The notes beneath the pieces were generated by a model, which did no database searches, was not told the DNA's origin, and worked only from the letters and a program-made list of their open reading frames with translations. The position numbers were made by a program, and so were the translations under genes. Positions 22,001 to 33,200 of a DNA stretch of 64,000 nucleotides are shown piece by piece. The stretch spans positions 62,001-126,000 of the forward strand of contig JAPTJF010000007.1 of the NCBI GenBank assembly GCA_029339195.1. Direction: 5' to 3'. Within the stretch, counting starts at the first letter, position 1. Each line of letters opens with the position of its first letter. The stretch comes from Micractinium sp. NFX-FRZ (lineage: Eukaryota > Chlorophyta > Trebouxiophyceae > Chlorellales > Chlorellaceae).

Positions 22001-23941
22001 CACCCGCCGCTTCAGGCTGGCCAGGCTAGACTGCTGCCAGGCCTCAAAGCCACCTTGCGCCTCGTGATAGCTGCCCACCCGTGGCAGCGCTGTCGGCACC
22101 ACCACCCTCGGCACAGCTGCCGCCGCCGCCGCTGCAGCTGGCACCAGCTGCGCTGGGCTGGCCAGGCGGTGCGCGGCCTGCCCTGCGCCGGGGTCCGGGG
22201 CGCCGCTGCCCCAGGCTGCTTGCTGGAAGAACAGTCCCGGGTGGAGTTGTGCCCCTGCCTGCCCAGCTCCCGCCTGTGGGTCAAACAACAGTGCCCTCAA
22301 GTCGTCCTCACTAGGGAGCTCACCCAGCCGGCTTTCATCTGCCAGCTCACCAAACGCGCTGAGCCCGCTGCCCCCGCTGCCGCGCACCTCGTTGCTGCGC
22401 AGGGCGGCGATGCTGCCGCCGCTGCCGCCCAGCACGGCAGCGACCACCGCCTGCGGGTCTTCCTCCATGTCATCTGCAGACGGGCGGGGAGGGGGTGAAA
22501 AGCAGGGTTTTCTGGGTCAATGTAAACGAGAAGTCTCATGCCTCCCCAGTGCCACAAGCCTGTCTGCGGGTCTTCCTCCATGTCATCTGCGTGAGGGGAG
22601 GGGAACAGCAGGGCAAGAAGCCGGACTTCTGCGTCAGGTTCCAGGAGGTAGCCAGTGCCTCCCCTACGCCCCAGCCCCCCGCCTGCAGGTATTCCAGGGT
22701 AGTAGGGCAGGGATGAAAATTACAGGGCACGTTTGGGTGAGAAAGACGTGCAGAGATAGAAAGGCGGGTGCAGGGCAGGGCATGCGAGGGCAGGGAGTGA
22801 CAGAGGAGGCGGCTGTGGGAGAGGCAAGGACAGGTAGAGACAGGGGAAGGCTGTGCACCAGCAGCTCAGCCTCCCTCACACCTGTTTCCATGGCCACGGG
22901 GCGAGACTTCGGGTGCACGGTGTGACAGGACACGTCCGCAACAGAGGCAGCACTCCAGGTTCGTCCAACCCTCCAGAGCGCCCGCCCCCCCAAGCCGTGC
23001 CTCTGCGCTTGCCCTAACAACGCGGCCCAGTCTACCCTCCCACCCGCCAGCCTCACCTGTGCTGATGAAGTCTAGCTGTGTCATGTTGCGTGCGTAGGCT
23101 GGGATGGTGAAGGATCCACCCGAGGGCTGCAGCAGCCCCTGCGGCAGCAGAGCGCTGAGGCTGCTGCCGCCAGCGGGGCGCAGCTTGCCGCCGCAACGAG
23201 CCCCCGCGCCGCTGGCGCCCCCCTCATTCTGCTGGCCGGTCAGGGAGACGGGGACGAAGCTGATGGGCAGCACCATGGGGGTGGCCTCCAGGCCGCTGCC
23301 CTTGAGCAGGGTGGTGGTGCCGGCGAGGCCCGCGGGGGGGAAGAGGGCAGAGGCGGCGGCTGCGGCGGTGGAGGGCTGGCTGATGAGGCGCAGCAGCGGG
23401 TCTCCAGAGGTGGAGATGCCCAGAGAGCCGGGCTTAGACAGCGGGGTGAAGCCATGGAGCACAACAGGGCCCTGCGGCAGGCATGGGGGCCAAGGTGTGA
23501 GCGAGGGAGCGGCGTTGCCGCAGGATGGGAGACGGGCGGGCGCTGGCGGAAGCGGGGCGCTGGGGCGCAGTTTGCAGCAGCGCACCTCGCTGCCCTGGGC
23601 CGCCCCCTCCTGCTTCAAGTCTGCCAACAGCGACTGGAGGCCGTCATCGATGCCTGTGAGATGCGACGGAGAGGAAGTAGGGGACAGGGAGTGAGGGCAC
23701 AGGGTGAAAGGAGTGCAGCAGCTGCTGCGTCGAAACGAGCGGCTGGCCGGGACAGGCTACTGGCTGGCCAAAAAGTGGGGGCGGCGGGCGGCGGTCCCCG
23801 CCCGTCTGCGGCGCTTTGGGACGCCTTGTTGGGCCCCCAAGTCAGTGTTTGAAACGCGCATGAGGGCTCAAACACGAGCGAGCTTGGGGCCCCGCGCGCA
23901 CTTGAGAAGCGCCGGATGGACTCGTTGCCATTGCTAGTCAT
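19031..23941 (-). CDS. Transcription factor with two AP2 domains (ANT/WRI1 type)
   Basis: Twelve minus-strand exons give 695 aa: 23902-23941, 23586-23653, 23057-23471, 21844-22473, 21703-21726, 21332-21611, about 21107-21179, 20690-20809, 20378-20506, 20196-20267, 19513-19592 and 19031-19187. Domain 1 starts near residue 478 (QYRGVSKHR, RWEASLWLNGRQLYLGGFNS, EDAAHAYDLAAL). The linker is the typical one (DEVVAYVRRRSS). Domain 2 starts near 570 (FRGVSGHNGRWEARIG, AARQYDRALI, KTNFPTRDYE). Two AP2 domains with this linker are the AP2/ANT class of plant sequence-specific activators. Residues 1-470 are disordered, with acidic/Ser and polyAla runs. The intron after 21107 uses a GC donor. No enzyme or target gene can be named from sequence. 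Confidence 0.93.
20272..20298 (+). repeat. Run of 27 G (C on the coding strand of the AP2 gene)
   Basis: An uninterrupted G27 run lies four bases beyond the acceptor of the exon at 20196-20267. On the AP2 gene's strand it is C27, so it forms the polypyrimidine tract of that intron. Confidence 0.9.
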
Positions 23942-24359
23942 TCGTTTCGACGCTTCTGCCGCGATCCAGGCACTATGGAGGAAGGTCGGACGTCGAAGTC
24001 GGCGGCAGCACGCCAGTGTCGCAGCCAATATACGACCCCTGCGTCAGCTGCACCCAAGCTTCGTGCCCAGATGTGTCATAGGACCAATGAATCACTGGGT
24101 TGGTCAGCGATGAGGCGCCAGGGGCCGGTGCAATGCGCAACAAGACATGCTGGCACCAGGTCAGCAAGAGAAAAGAAGTGGCTGACCCAGCCTGCACTCG
24201 GCCACAGCTCTCCTGCGACGCCTCAACAGCAGCTATTGAGCCACGGGACCACAAGAGAGAGCTGAGCGTGAACAGACGCCGGGGGAGATAAGTGGTCGAT
24301 AGAGAGGCGTTCGTGCCGGCCCGCGCTCCCGCGACAGTTTCGGCGCGATCGTGTAGCCG
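23942..24359. promoter_or_regulatory. Shared divergent promoter region
   Basis: The start codons of the AP2 gene (-, 23941) and the small polyQ gene (+, 24360) are 418 bases apart in head-to-head orientation. Both promoters must lie here or overlap the first introns. No clear TATA box is visible. Confidence 0.5.
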
Positions 24360-25590
24360 ATGCCCAAGCTCAGCGCCTTCGTTGAGCAGCAGGCCTGCCA
24401 ACGGCGGCAGGGCTCGGCGGCAGGTGCAGCAGACCAGCCAGCGGCCAGCGGCGCGCCGCTATCGGAGCGGGAGCCGGCGCTGCCACAGCCAGCGGCAGCC
24501 CAGCAGCAGCAACAGCAGCAGCAACAGCAGCAGCACCAGGGTGAGCTTCTAGGCTTAGATGTGCAGCACAGCGCAGCGGCTGCAAAGTTGCAGGCCGACT
24601 TTGCAAAGCGGCTGCGGGAGCACGGCCCCCGCTCCTTCCGCTGGCCTGACGGCAGCCTGCGCCCCGACCGCCCGCCGCCCAACCCGCACGCCGTGGTGAG
24701 CCTGATTCTGGTCGTGCCACACACATGTGAAGTCATGAAATTAGCCGTGTGGTTCATGTTTGGATGAAAAGCCAGGCATCATTGCTGCTACTGTGCTCTC
24801 CACAAGTAGCGGCGGCAGAAGAGCCGTTTGTAACTGACCCAGTCGCCCCCCCTCTGCCCCGGCTGCCCCGCCCCGCAGGCCAACCGGCAGCAGTGGGCGC
24901 CGCTGGTGCAGCACTGCCGCATGACCGGCGGGGACCGGGAGTACGAGCGGCAGGGGCAGAGCCTGAGGTATGGCCTGGGGGTGGATCACCAGCAGCACGA
25001 GGCCTACCTGGCGCTCATCGGCCTAACACCCGAGGCGGACGCGGCAGGGTGAGTTCCCAGCTGCGTGGCCCTGCCAGGGGAGAATGGCACTACAGGCAGG
25101 GTGTGACTGGATCGCATGGCTTGCAACCACTGTTCAACCGCTGCGCAGCACTATGCATGCTCCCACCCTCCTTCCCCTCGTTGCTTTCCTCCCTCTTCTC
25201 GGATCCCCACTCACCCGCTCGCCTCCGCTCCTCGCTTCCTTTGCAGCAAGTATGCTGGAGAGGTGGCCGGCCTCGCCGCCCCTCTAGACGACCCAGAGCA
25301 CTGCTTCAACACTTACTACAAGGAGGTGGGTGCTGCTGAGGATGCACGGCAGCTGCCTGGGCCCGGCCTGCCACAGTGCCGCCAGCATGAGGCGGTCAGG
25401 AGGCGCCTGGGTGCGCAGGTGTCAGCCATGCATCAAGGAGACTGAGCAGGGGCAACCACCAAGGCAGCATGTGTACATGGTCCGCTGACCTGCCTGCCTG
25501 AACAGCAAATCGTTCACTCACTTTTGAACGTGCTGTGCTGTGCAGGGCGCGGAAGCTGTGTTCAAGGACAAGCGCGGCCGCCTGCTCTGA
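24360..25590 (+). CDS. Small protein with polyQ tract, family not recognised
   Basis: Four exons (24360-24695, 24879-25048, 25247-25325, 25546-25590) join in phase to give 209 aa. Residues about 47-60 are a Gln run (AAAQQQ...QHQ). After it comes a conserved-looking helical part (LQADFAKRLREHGPRSFRWPDG) and a second one (WAPLVQHCRMTGGDREY, EAYLALIGLTPEADAAGKY). The protein ends KDKRGRLL. It has no signal peptide or membrane segment, so it is probably cytosolic or nuclear. I do not recognise the family. The regular phases and non-repetitive middle argue for a true gene. Confidence 0.7.
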
Positions 25591-26018
25591 CCAGGCCGCC
25601 CTGGCAGGCCTTGCCAGCTGGCGCGATTGGGGCACAGCCAGATCACCCCCGCTGCTTTGGACACCACATACCCTTGCTTCGCCGGGGTCGCCACAGCCCC
25701 AGCAGCGACAATGGAGCCTCAGACGCTCTGCTAGCTCACACCTGGCTTGCACATTGCATAGCCGCATCCAGCTGACGATTTGAGCAATGATGACCTCAAC
25801 TTGCCCGACTCCTGCTCTTGTTGCTGCCTTCTTTCCACGCTCTTTGCATGTGCATTGCTTTACATGACTTGAACCACTCTGCATGCTTGCCACGATGTCA
25901 CTGCAAATGCAAGGGCATTCTTTCCGGCCGCGGCTTGCGTGTCTGGTCGCTCTGGCCTGCCTCCGCTGCCGCCGAATCCAGCTGCGCCCCACAGCAGCGT
26001 GTCAAAGCCACCACCCGT
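25591..26018. other. Convergent 3' UTRs
   Basis: Between the stop codons of the polyQ gene (+) and the zinc-knuckle gene (-). TTACA at 25860-25864 reads TGTAA on the minus strand and fits the zinc-knuckle gene. I found no TGTAA for the plus-strand gene. Confidence 0.4.
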
Positions 26019-29000
26019 TCACCTGTTGGGGCAGCTGGTTGAGTAGTGGTCCCCACCGCACTGCATGGAGGCACGGGGCAGCACCGTGCGATGAACCAGG
26101 CGCGCATGCTGGCAAGGAGGTGGGGGTTAGAGCAGCAGCACAAGATGTAGCCCCACCATGCACACTGCCCACAGGGTGGATTGCCACAAACCCTGCTGGT
26201 ACACGCAAAGCGCACCTTGTAGCAGCACCCAGCGGCTGCCCCGCCCTTAGATTTGCCGTAGCCACCGCCCCCACCGCCGTCAAACTTGCGCTTGCCCCCG
26301 CCAGCAGCGCCGCCGCCGCCACCTCCGCCCTGGTTGGGGCAGCTGCTGGAGAAGTGGCCCTCCTCTCCGCACTGCAGCGCAGCAATGGGGCAGGGCAGGG
26401 GCAGCGCAGGGTTGTGGTCAGGCAGACAGTAACAGCACGCAGCTGCAAGGGCAGTTCTGCAGGCGGCTGCTTAGCGCTCTTGAGCATGCACACGTCACAC
26501 TCGCCAGGGAACAAGCACCTGTGGTGTGAGATGGAGGGGAGACGCCTCACCTTGAAGCAGGCACGCCCTCCGCCCCCGCCGCCGCCGCCGCCGTAGCTGC
26601 CCCCTCCGCCGTAGCCGCCGCCGCCACCCCCGTAGGCCCCACCACCGCCGCCGCCGCCGGCTCCCTGGTTGGGGCAGCGGTTGGCAAAGTGGCCTTCCTC
26701 ACCACACTGCAGCAGACAGCGTGGCGCAAACGAGTTGAGTGCAGAAAGGCAGGACAACGGCGCAGGGGCAGCACAGAGCAAGCCAGGGGTGCACAGCGCC
26801 GCTGCAGACCCAGGCACTTCTGGCTGCGCAACCAACGCCCACACCAGGGACCCTACTGACTCCAATGCTGTGGCATGCAGGCTGCACAGCTGGTGCCTGC
26901 ACCTTGTAGCAGGCGCCGGTCTTGCCACCACCTCCGCCGCCGCCGCCATAGCCGCCGCCTCCTCCATAAGCGCCGCCGCCTCCGCCGCCACCACCGCCCT
27001 GGTTGTTGGGGCAGCGGTTTGAGAAGTGGCCCTCCTCACCACACTGCAGAAGAGGCATGCCAGTTGGAAAATGTGTGGGAGGAACAGGCGAGGCCGGGCG
27101 GGCAGGCGGGCGGGTGCACAAACAGGTGGGTACGAGCAGGCAGGCAGATGGGCGGGCAAACAGGCAAGACGTAAGCAAGCAGCTGGGCAGGCAGGCAGGT
27201 GACCAGCCTACCTTGAAGCAGGCGCCAGACTTGCCGCCACCGCCACCAGCGCCACCATAGCCACCGCCACCCTGCGGGCCGCCCCAAGCGCTGCCGCCTC
27301 CGTCTGACTTGTACCGGCTGCCACCATAGCCCCCACCAGCCCCGCCGCCGTAGGCTCCGGCCCCACCGCTGCCGCCCTGGTTGGGGCAGCTGCTGGCAAA
27401 GTGGCCCTCCTGGCCGCACTGCAGCGCAGCGGCCACAGTGTGCGATGAAGTGAACAAGACAGCAGAGAGGCTTGCTGGCAGCACAGTGTGTGCGATGCAG
27501 GCAAGCTGTATGGGGGCCAGAGACGAGAGTGGTACAAGGCAGGCGCCCAGCTGCAGCCGCGCCCTGCCCCCCCTCTTGCCTTGAAGCAGGCCCCGCTCTT
27601 GCCGCCAGCGCCGCCGCTGCCGCCGGCGCCGGGGTTGGGGCAGTTGCTTGACCAGTGGCCGGGCTGGTTGCACCTGCGTTGGGGGAAGGAGGAAGAGAGA
27701 CTTGATGGGCAGGGTGTGAGACACCCTGCATCCCCCAGTGGACGCTGCCGCTAGCTCAGCATGAGGCAGAGGTTGCAAGCTGTGGAGGCGGTTGCAAGCT
27801 GTGCAGGCAGCTGCAGGCACACCTTGCAAGCCACATCCAGCTGGTTCTGCTCTCTCAGCTCAGTGTGGCAACCGTGTCGAGCAAGCTTGCAATTCGCATA
27901 CCAGGCAGCCCTCTGCCTGCTGCCCATGGGCAGCAGCCACCGACCACACATTCGTGGCAGAAGCCCTCACACTTGTAGACCCAGTGCCCTCACCCAGCCC
28001 TTGCTTACACACCCTTCTCCTTTCTGCCCGCAGCATCTCCCGTGCATTGACTAGTATGGAAACAAAACAAGCGACTACACCTGCCCACTCACTTGTAGCA
28101 CACGTCGTTGCTGCGGTCCCTGAGGGCGCCCCCATCGGCAGCTGCCTGGAAGGTGTTGGAGCCAGGCACCGGGGGCGGCCCGCCCCCCGCCCCTCCACCA
28201 TAGCCAAACCCGGGCTGATAGGCGCCCTGGCTGCCGCCTGTGACGCGCCGCTTGCTGGCGGGGCTGCCGTAGACGGCGCCGCCGCCAGCGCCAGCAGAGT
28301 CGCCAGCACCCATCTCATCGGCCCACCTGCGCAGGGTGGCAGCATGTGTGGTGAGACTGGCAGCTTTGCGGGCAACGCATGGCTGGCATGCCAACGGGGT
28401 AGCCGGGCGGCAGGAGCGGCAGTGCCGCAGCAAGGTGGGGCGCATGCAGGGCGGCAGGGCAGGCGAGGGTGGCTGCGAGTAGGGCGGTTCATAGAGCGGT
28501 TGCTCTGCCTGTCGCCTGTCCTTGTGCCTGCCCAGGGACCAGCATGCCCCCTGCAGCCTGCAACCACATATTTTGACCACTCACTTGAAGAAGTTGCAGC
28601 CGGCATTGGGGCACCTGCAGAGCCAGGCAGGGGTAGGCGGGGAGACAGGCGTCAGCTTGGGCTAAGTAAACTGCCTGCCTAGGCTGCACCCTGTCCGCCA
28701 CCAAACCGGGTGCCCTGCAAGATACTCCTGTGATGGTTGCTGTTGCAGGGACTGCCACGAGGCGTTGCATCGCTCCCATGCAGCAGCACCCAGCACCCAC
28801 ATGTGCTTTGCCTCTTATCAGCGCATCCAGCACCCAAGTGCCCCCCAACTCTTGGTCAAGCCATCGTGCACCTCTCTCCCTGTCGCACCCACCCACTTGT
28901 ACAATTGTAGACGCCAGCTGCCTCGCACACCACTTTGCATCGATCAGCAGTGCACGAGGTTCCCGCTGTGGAGACCCCGCTGTTGCACTGCCCCGAGCCG

Positions 29001-29983
29001 TCTTCATGTATTTGTGACGACAGACCCTCCTGCCTCCCTGGGTGCGTCTGCTTAGCCCCCACGAGTCCGCCGCCCTCCCGCCGTCCTGCCCTAGCCTTTT
29101 GGCGACCTCTCACTCCGCTCCGCCAACTCCCCACCCTGCCTCTCACTCCCATGTTGCAGATCCCACTACAAAGGAGACGATAGCGCACCCCTTTTGGTGC
29201 CTCCATTGGTGTTGCAGCATCCGCCAACCAGCACCCAAGTGAATGCCGCCTCACCCCTCCCCACTGCTGCACCCACCCACCCACTTGTAGAACTGCCGGC
29301 CAGGGTTGCGCTGGGTGTTGGAGGTGCGAACCACAGCTTCGCCCGCACAGGTAGGGCAGGCCACCGTTCCTGCCACCGGCGCGCCAGCTGCTGCACCGCC
29401 GCCCCCGTCCTGTGCCTGCGGTCCGCCCCAGCCGCCGCCGTAGCCGCCGCCGCCGCCGTACTGCTGCTGCTGGGCGGCGGGGGGCGCGCTGTAACCCCCA
29501 CCATAGCCGCCTGCAGGGGGTGCGCTGTAACCGCCGCCACCGGTATCGCCCCAGTCGTCTGCTTGCAAGGAGGCAGCACCCAGGAAGGGGAGTGGGCAGT
29601 GGGGCGGCTGAGGTTGAGTGGTTTGAGAGGCAATGGACAGCAGGCGCCGGCGGCGGGCTGGGCAGACATCGCATGCTCAAGCTCCACATTCGATGGTAAA
29701 ATCACTCGACTGCACTGGATTCCCGGCGGGTCGCAGGCTCACCGTCGTCTGCAAGGGCCGCAAGTTCCTGCTCTGAGAAGCCGTGTTGCGGGGCCGCCGC
29801 CGCCAGGCGGCCGCTGTTCACCTCGCCGCCACCCCGCTTGGTCGGCGCTACGCTGATCTCAGTAGGAGCGCCGCCCGCCCAGCCCTGGTCCTCAGCCCAG
29901 CCCTGGTCCTCTGGCTCCGGCTCCTCACCCCAGTCCTCACTGGGCGGCACACACTCGGCCCGAGGCACGTAGCGTGCCGCCAT
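26019..29983 (-). CDS. Gly-rich protein with GRF zinc finger and six CCHC zinc knuckles
   Basis: Ten minus-strand exons give 524 aa: 29743-29983, 29285-29558, 28585-28614, 28093-28326, 27580-27673, 27212-27418, 26903-27043, 26551-26706, 26216-26371 and 26019-26060. The N-terminus is acidic and Trp-rich. A GRF-type zinc finger spans about 148-183 (C148-x2-C151, PGRQFYKC, C178NFFKW). Knuckles follow: CNQPGHWSSNC, CGQEGHFASSC, CGEEGHFSNRC, CGEEGHFANRC, CGEEGHFSSSC and a shortened CGGDHYSTSC, each preceded by C-F/Y-K and separated by Gly/Tyr-rich spacers. GRF and CCHC modules bind single-stranded nucleic acid and occur together at the C-terminus of plant topoisomerase III alpha. No topoisomerase domain is present here. 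It is most likely an RNA/ssDNA-binding protein. Confidence 0.9.
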
Positions 29984-30224
29984 AATGCTGGGATCGTTGT
30001 GCTCTGAGAGACAATGCACCCGTAGCTCCTGCAGCGCGGGAAAACACGTTTGAAGGTTCGCTGCGTTGCGTGCTACGACTTGCATGCGGGCCGGGGCACT
30101 GTAACATTGCCGGGTCGAAGACAGAAAGCACCAATTCTGGCAGTGGAGTGCGAGTAGGGGGTGTCGCGTCCGCCGTAGGGCCCCCTAGTGACGTGCCCGA
30201 CGCCAGCGGCTCTCGAGCGGCGTC
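29984..30224. promoter_or_regulatory. Shared divergent promoter region
   Basis: Only 241 bases separate the start codons of the zinc-knuckle gene (-, 29983) and Gemin5 (+, 30225). This is compact enough to expect co-regulation of two RNA-related genes, which is inference. No TATA box is evident. Confidence 0.55.
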
Positions 30225-33200
30225 ATGCAGCAAATCGTGGTGCCGCCGTCGCCCAACTGGTGCGCCAAAGTTCAGAACATCCGCCTCGGATCCCACCCAA
30301 TGCTTGCAGTGATGGAGGTGCCACCGCCAGTGATCACCGCCGCCGCCGCTGCCCGCCGCTTTGCTGCCGCATGCTCACTGCACTGGCGGCCCCTCGACTT
30401 GCAGGTATGGGGCCCACACAGCAGACTGGGCTCCCGAGCTGGGCGTGTACGCCTACGCAGCGCAGAACGCGGTCGTGCTGCTCAACACTCGGGCACACAC
30501 CGTGCGCACACAGCTGTCTGGGCACGCCAACAGGTGTGCGGGTGGGTGCTGATGGCGGCCGGGGTGAATGTGCGCCCATTTTGCTGATGCTGTCCTGTCT
30601 TCCAGGCCTCAGTGACTGACACTATCCGCCACTTGTTGCGCTTGCAGGGTGACAGCGGTTGCCTTTGCAGGGGCTGCTGCTTCCGGTGCCGCCACAGCTG
30701 CTGGCCCTGCCGCCGGCGAGTCGCTGCCGCCGCTGCTGGTGTCGGGTGCTGCCGACCGGTCGCTGCGGCTGTGGCATGTGGGCAGCCTGCAGCGGCTGCG
30801 GGCAGTATACAAGCGGCCTGCCGAGGTGACAGCACTGGCCGTCAGCAGGTGCGAGAAGCTAGATGCTGACAAGGAGTTTGTGTTGTAGGCAGGACCGCTC
30901 GACCTCCGCCGTGGCTGCTTTGCAGGTTTCAGGGCTCCCTGCTAACACCTGCCCCGCCCTGCTGTGCTGTGCAGTTACCTTGTAGCAGGAATGCTGACAT
31001 GCACCCTGTTTTGCTGCCTGCCGCCCTGCCCTTGCCCCCGCAGCGACGGCCGCACTGCGTTGGTCGGCGACAAAGCTGGCAACCTGTTCTCATGGGATCT
31101 CGCCGACCCAGTTTCCAAGCCCGTCAAGCTGGCCGGCTGCAAGCAGTCGGCTGCAGTGGCCAGCCTTGCAGCGGCGCCAGCGCATAGCGCGGCGTTCCTT
31201 GCAGCTAGCGGCAGCGGCAGCGGCAGCGGCGGCGGGAGCGGCCATGAGGGCCTGGTATTGGCAGGCTATGCAAATGGCAGCGTGCTGCTGCTTGATTGGA
31301 AGCGAGACTCTGTAGTGCAGCGGCTAGAGCGGCACTCGCGTGAGGTGCACTGCGTGCGCTGGCAAGCAGCACCCGACCCAGCAGTTGCGGCTGCACGGGC
31401 AGCGGCAGCACGGGCGGCGGCAGCAGCACGCGAGGCTGCGGCGGTTGCAACGTTGGACGCTGCAGCTGGGGGCGTGGAAGTTGCAGATGGGGGTCTTAGT
31501 GGCAGCCAAGCAGGGGTGGCAACGGCAGTGGATGCAGCGGAAACCTCGGCAGCAGAGGCCCCAGCAGCAGAGGCGGCAGCAGCAGAGGCGGCAGCAGCAG
31601 CAGCAGAGGCAGCAGCGGCAGGAGGCGAACCAGCTGAGGGGCAGGGTAGGGAGACGCCTACCCTGCCCCCGTCCCCGCCTGCGGCGGCTGAGGCACCCGC
31701 AGCAGCCGGGAGCGAGGCGGCAAGGTCGGCAGCGCAGGAGCCTGCTGAGGTGGCGGCAGCAGCCCCTGCCGTGCAGCCTGTGCCTGCCGCACCGCCGGCC
31801 TGGGAGGTGCTGCTGTCGTCAGGGGCAGATGGTGTCCTTCACCTCTACTCCCTGCCCGCCCGCCTCAACAGCGGCAGCGTGCAGCCGGTGCAGCAGGCCA
31901 CGCTGCGCCTGCCCAGGCCGCACGGCGGGCTGACCAACAGCCAGAGCAGCCGGCTCTGGTTCAGCGCAGCGATTGTGCTGCCGGCGCCGCTGCCAGCACT
32001 GTCAGCGGAGGGGCCAGCAGCCGAGGGCACCGCGGCAGCAGGCACGGCGGCAGCGCAGCGCTCCCCGCAGCAGCTGGGCGGGCAGCAGGCACAGCATGTG
32101 TGGCTTGTGACCAGCAGCCACGGCGGCTCCCTGCTGGGCTGGAAAGTGCCGCTGCAGGCTGGGCCAGCGGCAGGCGGCAGGGGCGCCCCAGCCATTGCAC
32201 CCTGGCGCCTCCCCGTCAGCCACGGGCGCAGCGTCTTTACCGTGCACGCCCATGCGTCAGCAGGCGCTGTGCCGCCTGCAGATGCTTCGGCAGCAGCCAC
32301 GGCTGTCGGCAGCGGCGAGCAGCAGCCCGGCCAAGCACAGCAGGCACTGCAGGCACAGCAGGCAGGGGTACCAGGAGAGGTGCCACCTCAGCTGCAGCTC
32401 ATGACCTCCAGCATGGATCGCAGCCTGCTGCTGACTCAGCTTCCCCACCCAGCACCAGCAGCAGAGGCAGCCAGTGCAGCTTCTGTGGAGGGCTCGTGGC
32501 GACGTGAACCGGCGGCCGGAGCAGCCGGGGAGACGGCTTGGCGGCAGGCAGCGGTTGCGTGGCGGGTGACAGGCCTAGGCGGCCACGTTTACTCGCTCAG
32601 CCTGCTGCTGCCACCACCAGGGCAGGCGCAGCAGGCACAGCAGCAGCAGGTAGTGGAGCAGCAGGATCACTGGCCAGAGCTGGTGCCAGCAGGGGGAGGC
32701 AGCGATGAGTCGCCGCCGCCGCCGCCGCCACCGCCGCCTCCAGCTGGCGAACAGCAGGAGCAGCAGGGGCAGCAGGCAGGGGAGCGGGCGCAGGAGCCAC
32801 TGCTGCTCTCTGTGGCTTGCGGCGACCGGACCATCAGAGTGCTGCCGCTCCCTGTGCCGCCCTCTTCCGGCGGCTCAGAGGTCGCGGGCGGGCAGCAGAA
32901 GCAGCTGCTGCTGTGGCAGAACATTCCGGAGAAAGTGACCGCCGTAGCCTGGCAGCCACTGCTGCCAGAGGCGGCAGCAGAGCTAACAGCAGATGCAGGC
33001 TCCGTGCCAGCGCCTGCAGCGGAAGCATCAGCAGTCACGGCAGCAGCCCAGCTGGCAGCGCCGCCAGCCGACGCAGCGGCAGCGGTGGCTACTCTGGCGT
33101 TTGGCTGTGAGGACGGCAGCGTGGGCCTCATGCTGCCCAGCAGGGAGCAGTCGCTACTGCTGCCTGTGAAGCACAAGGTGGGTGGCTTGCCTGCCTGGGT

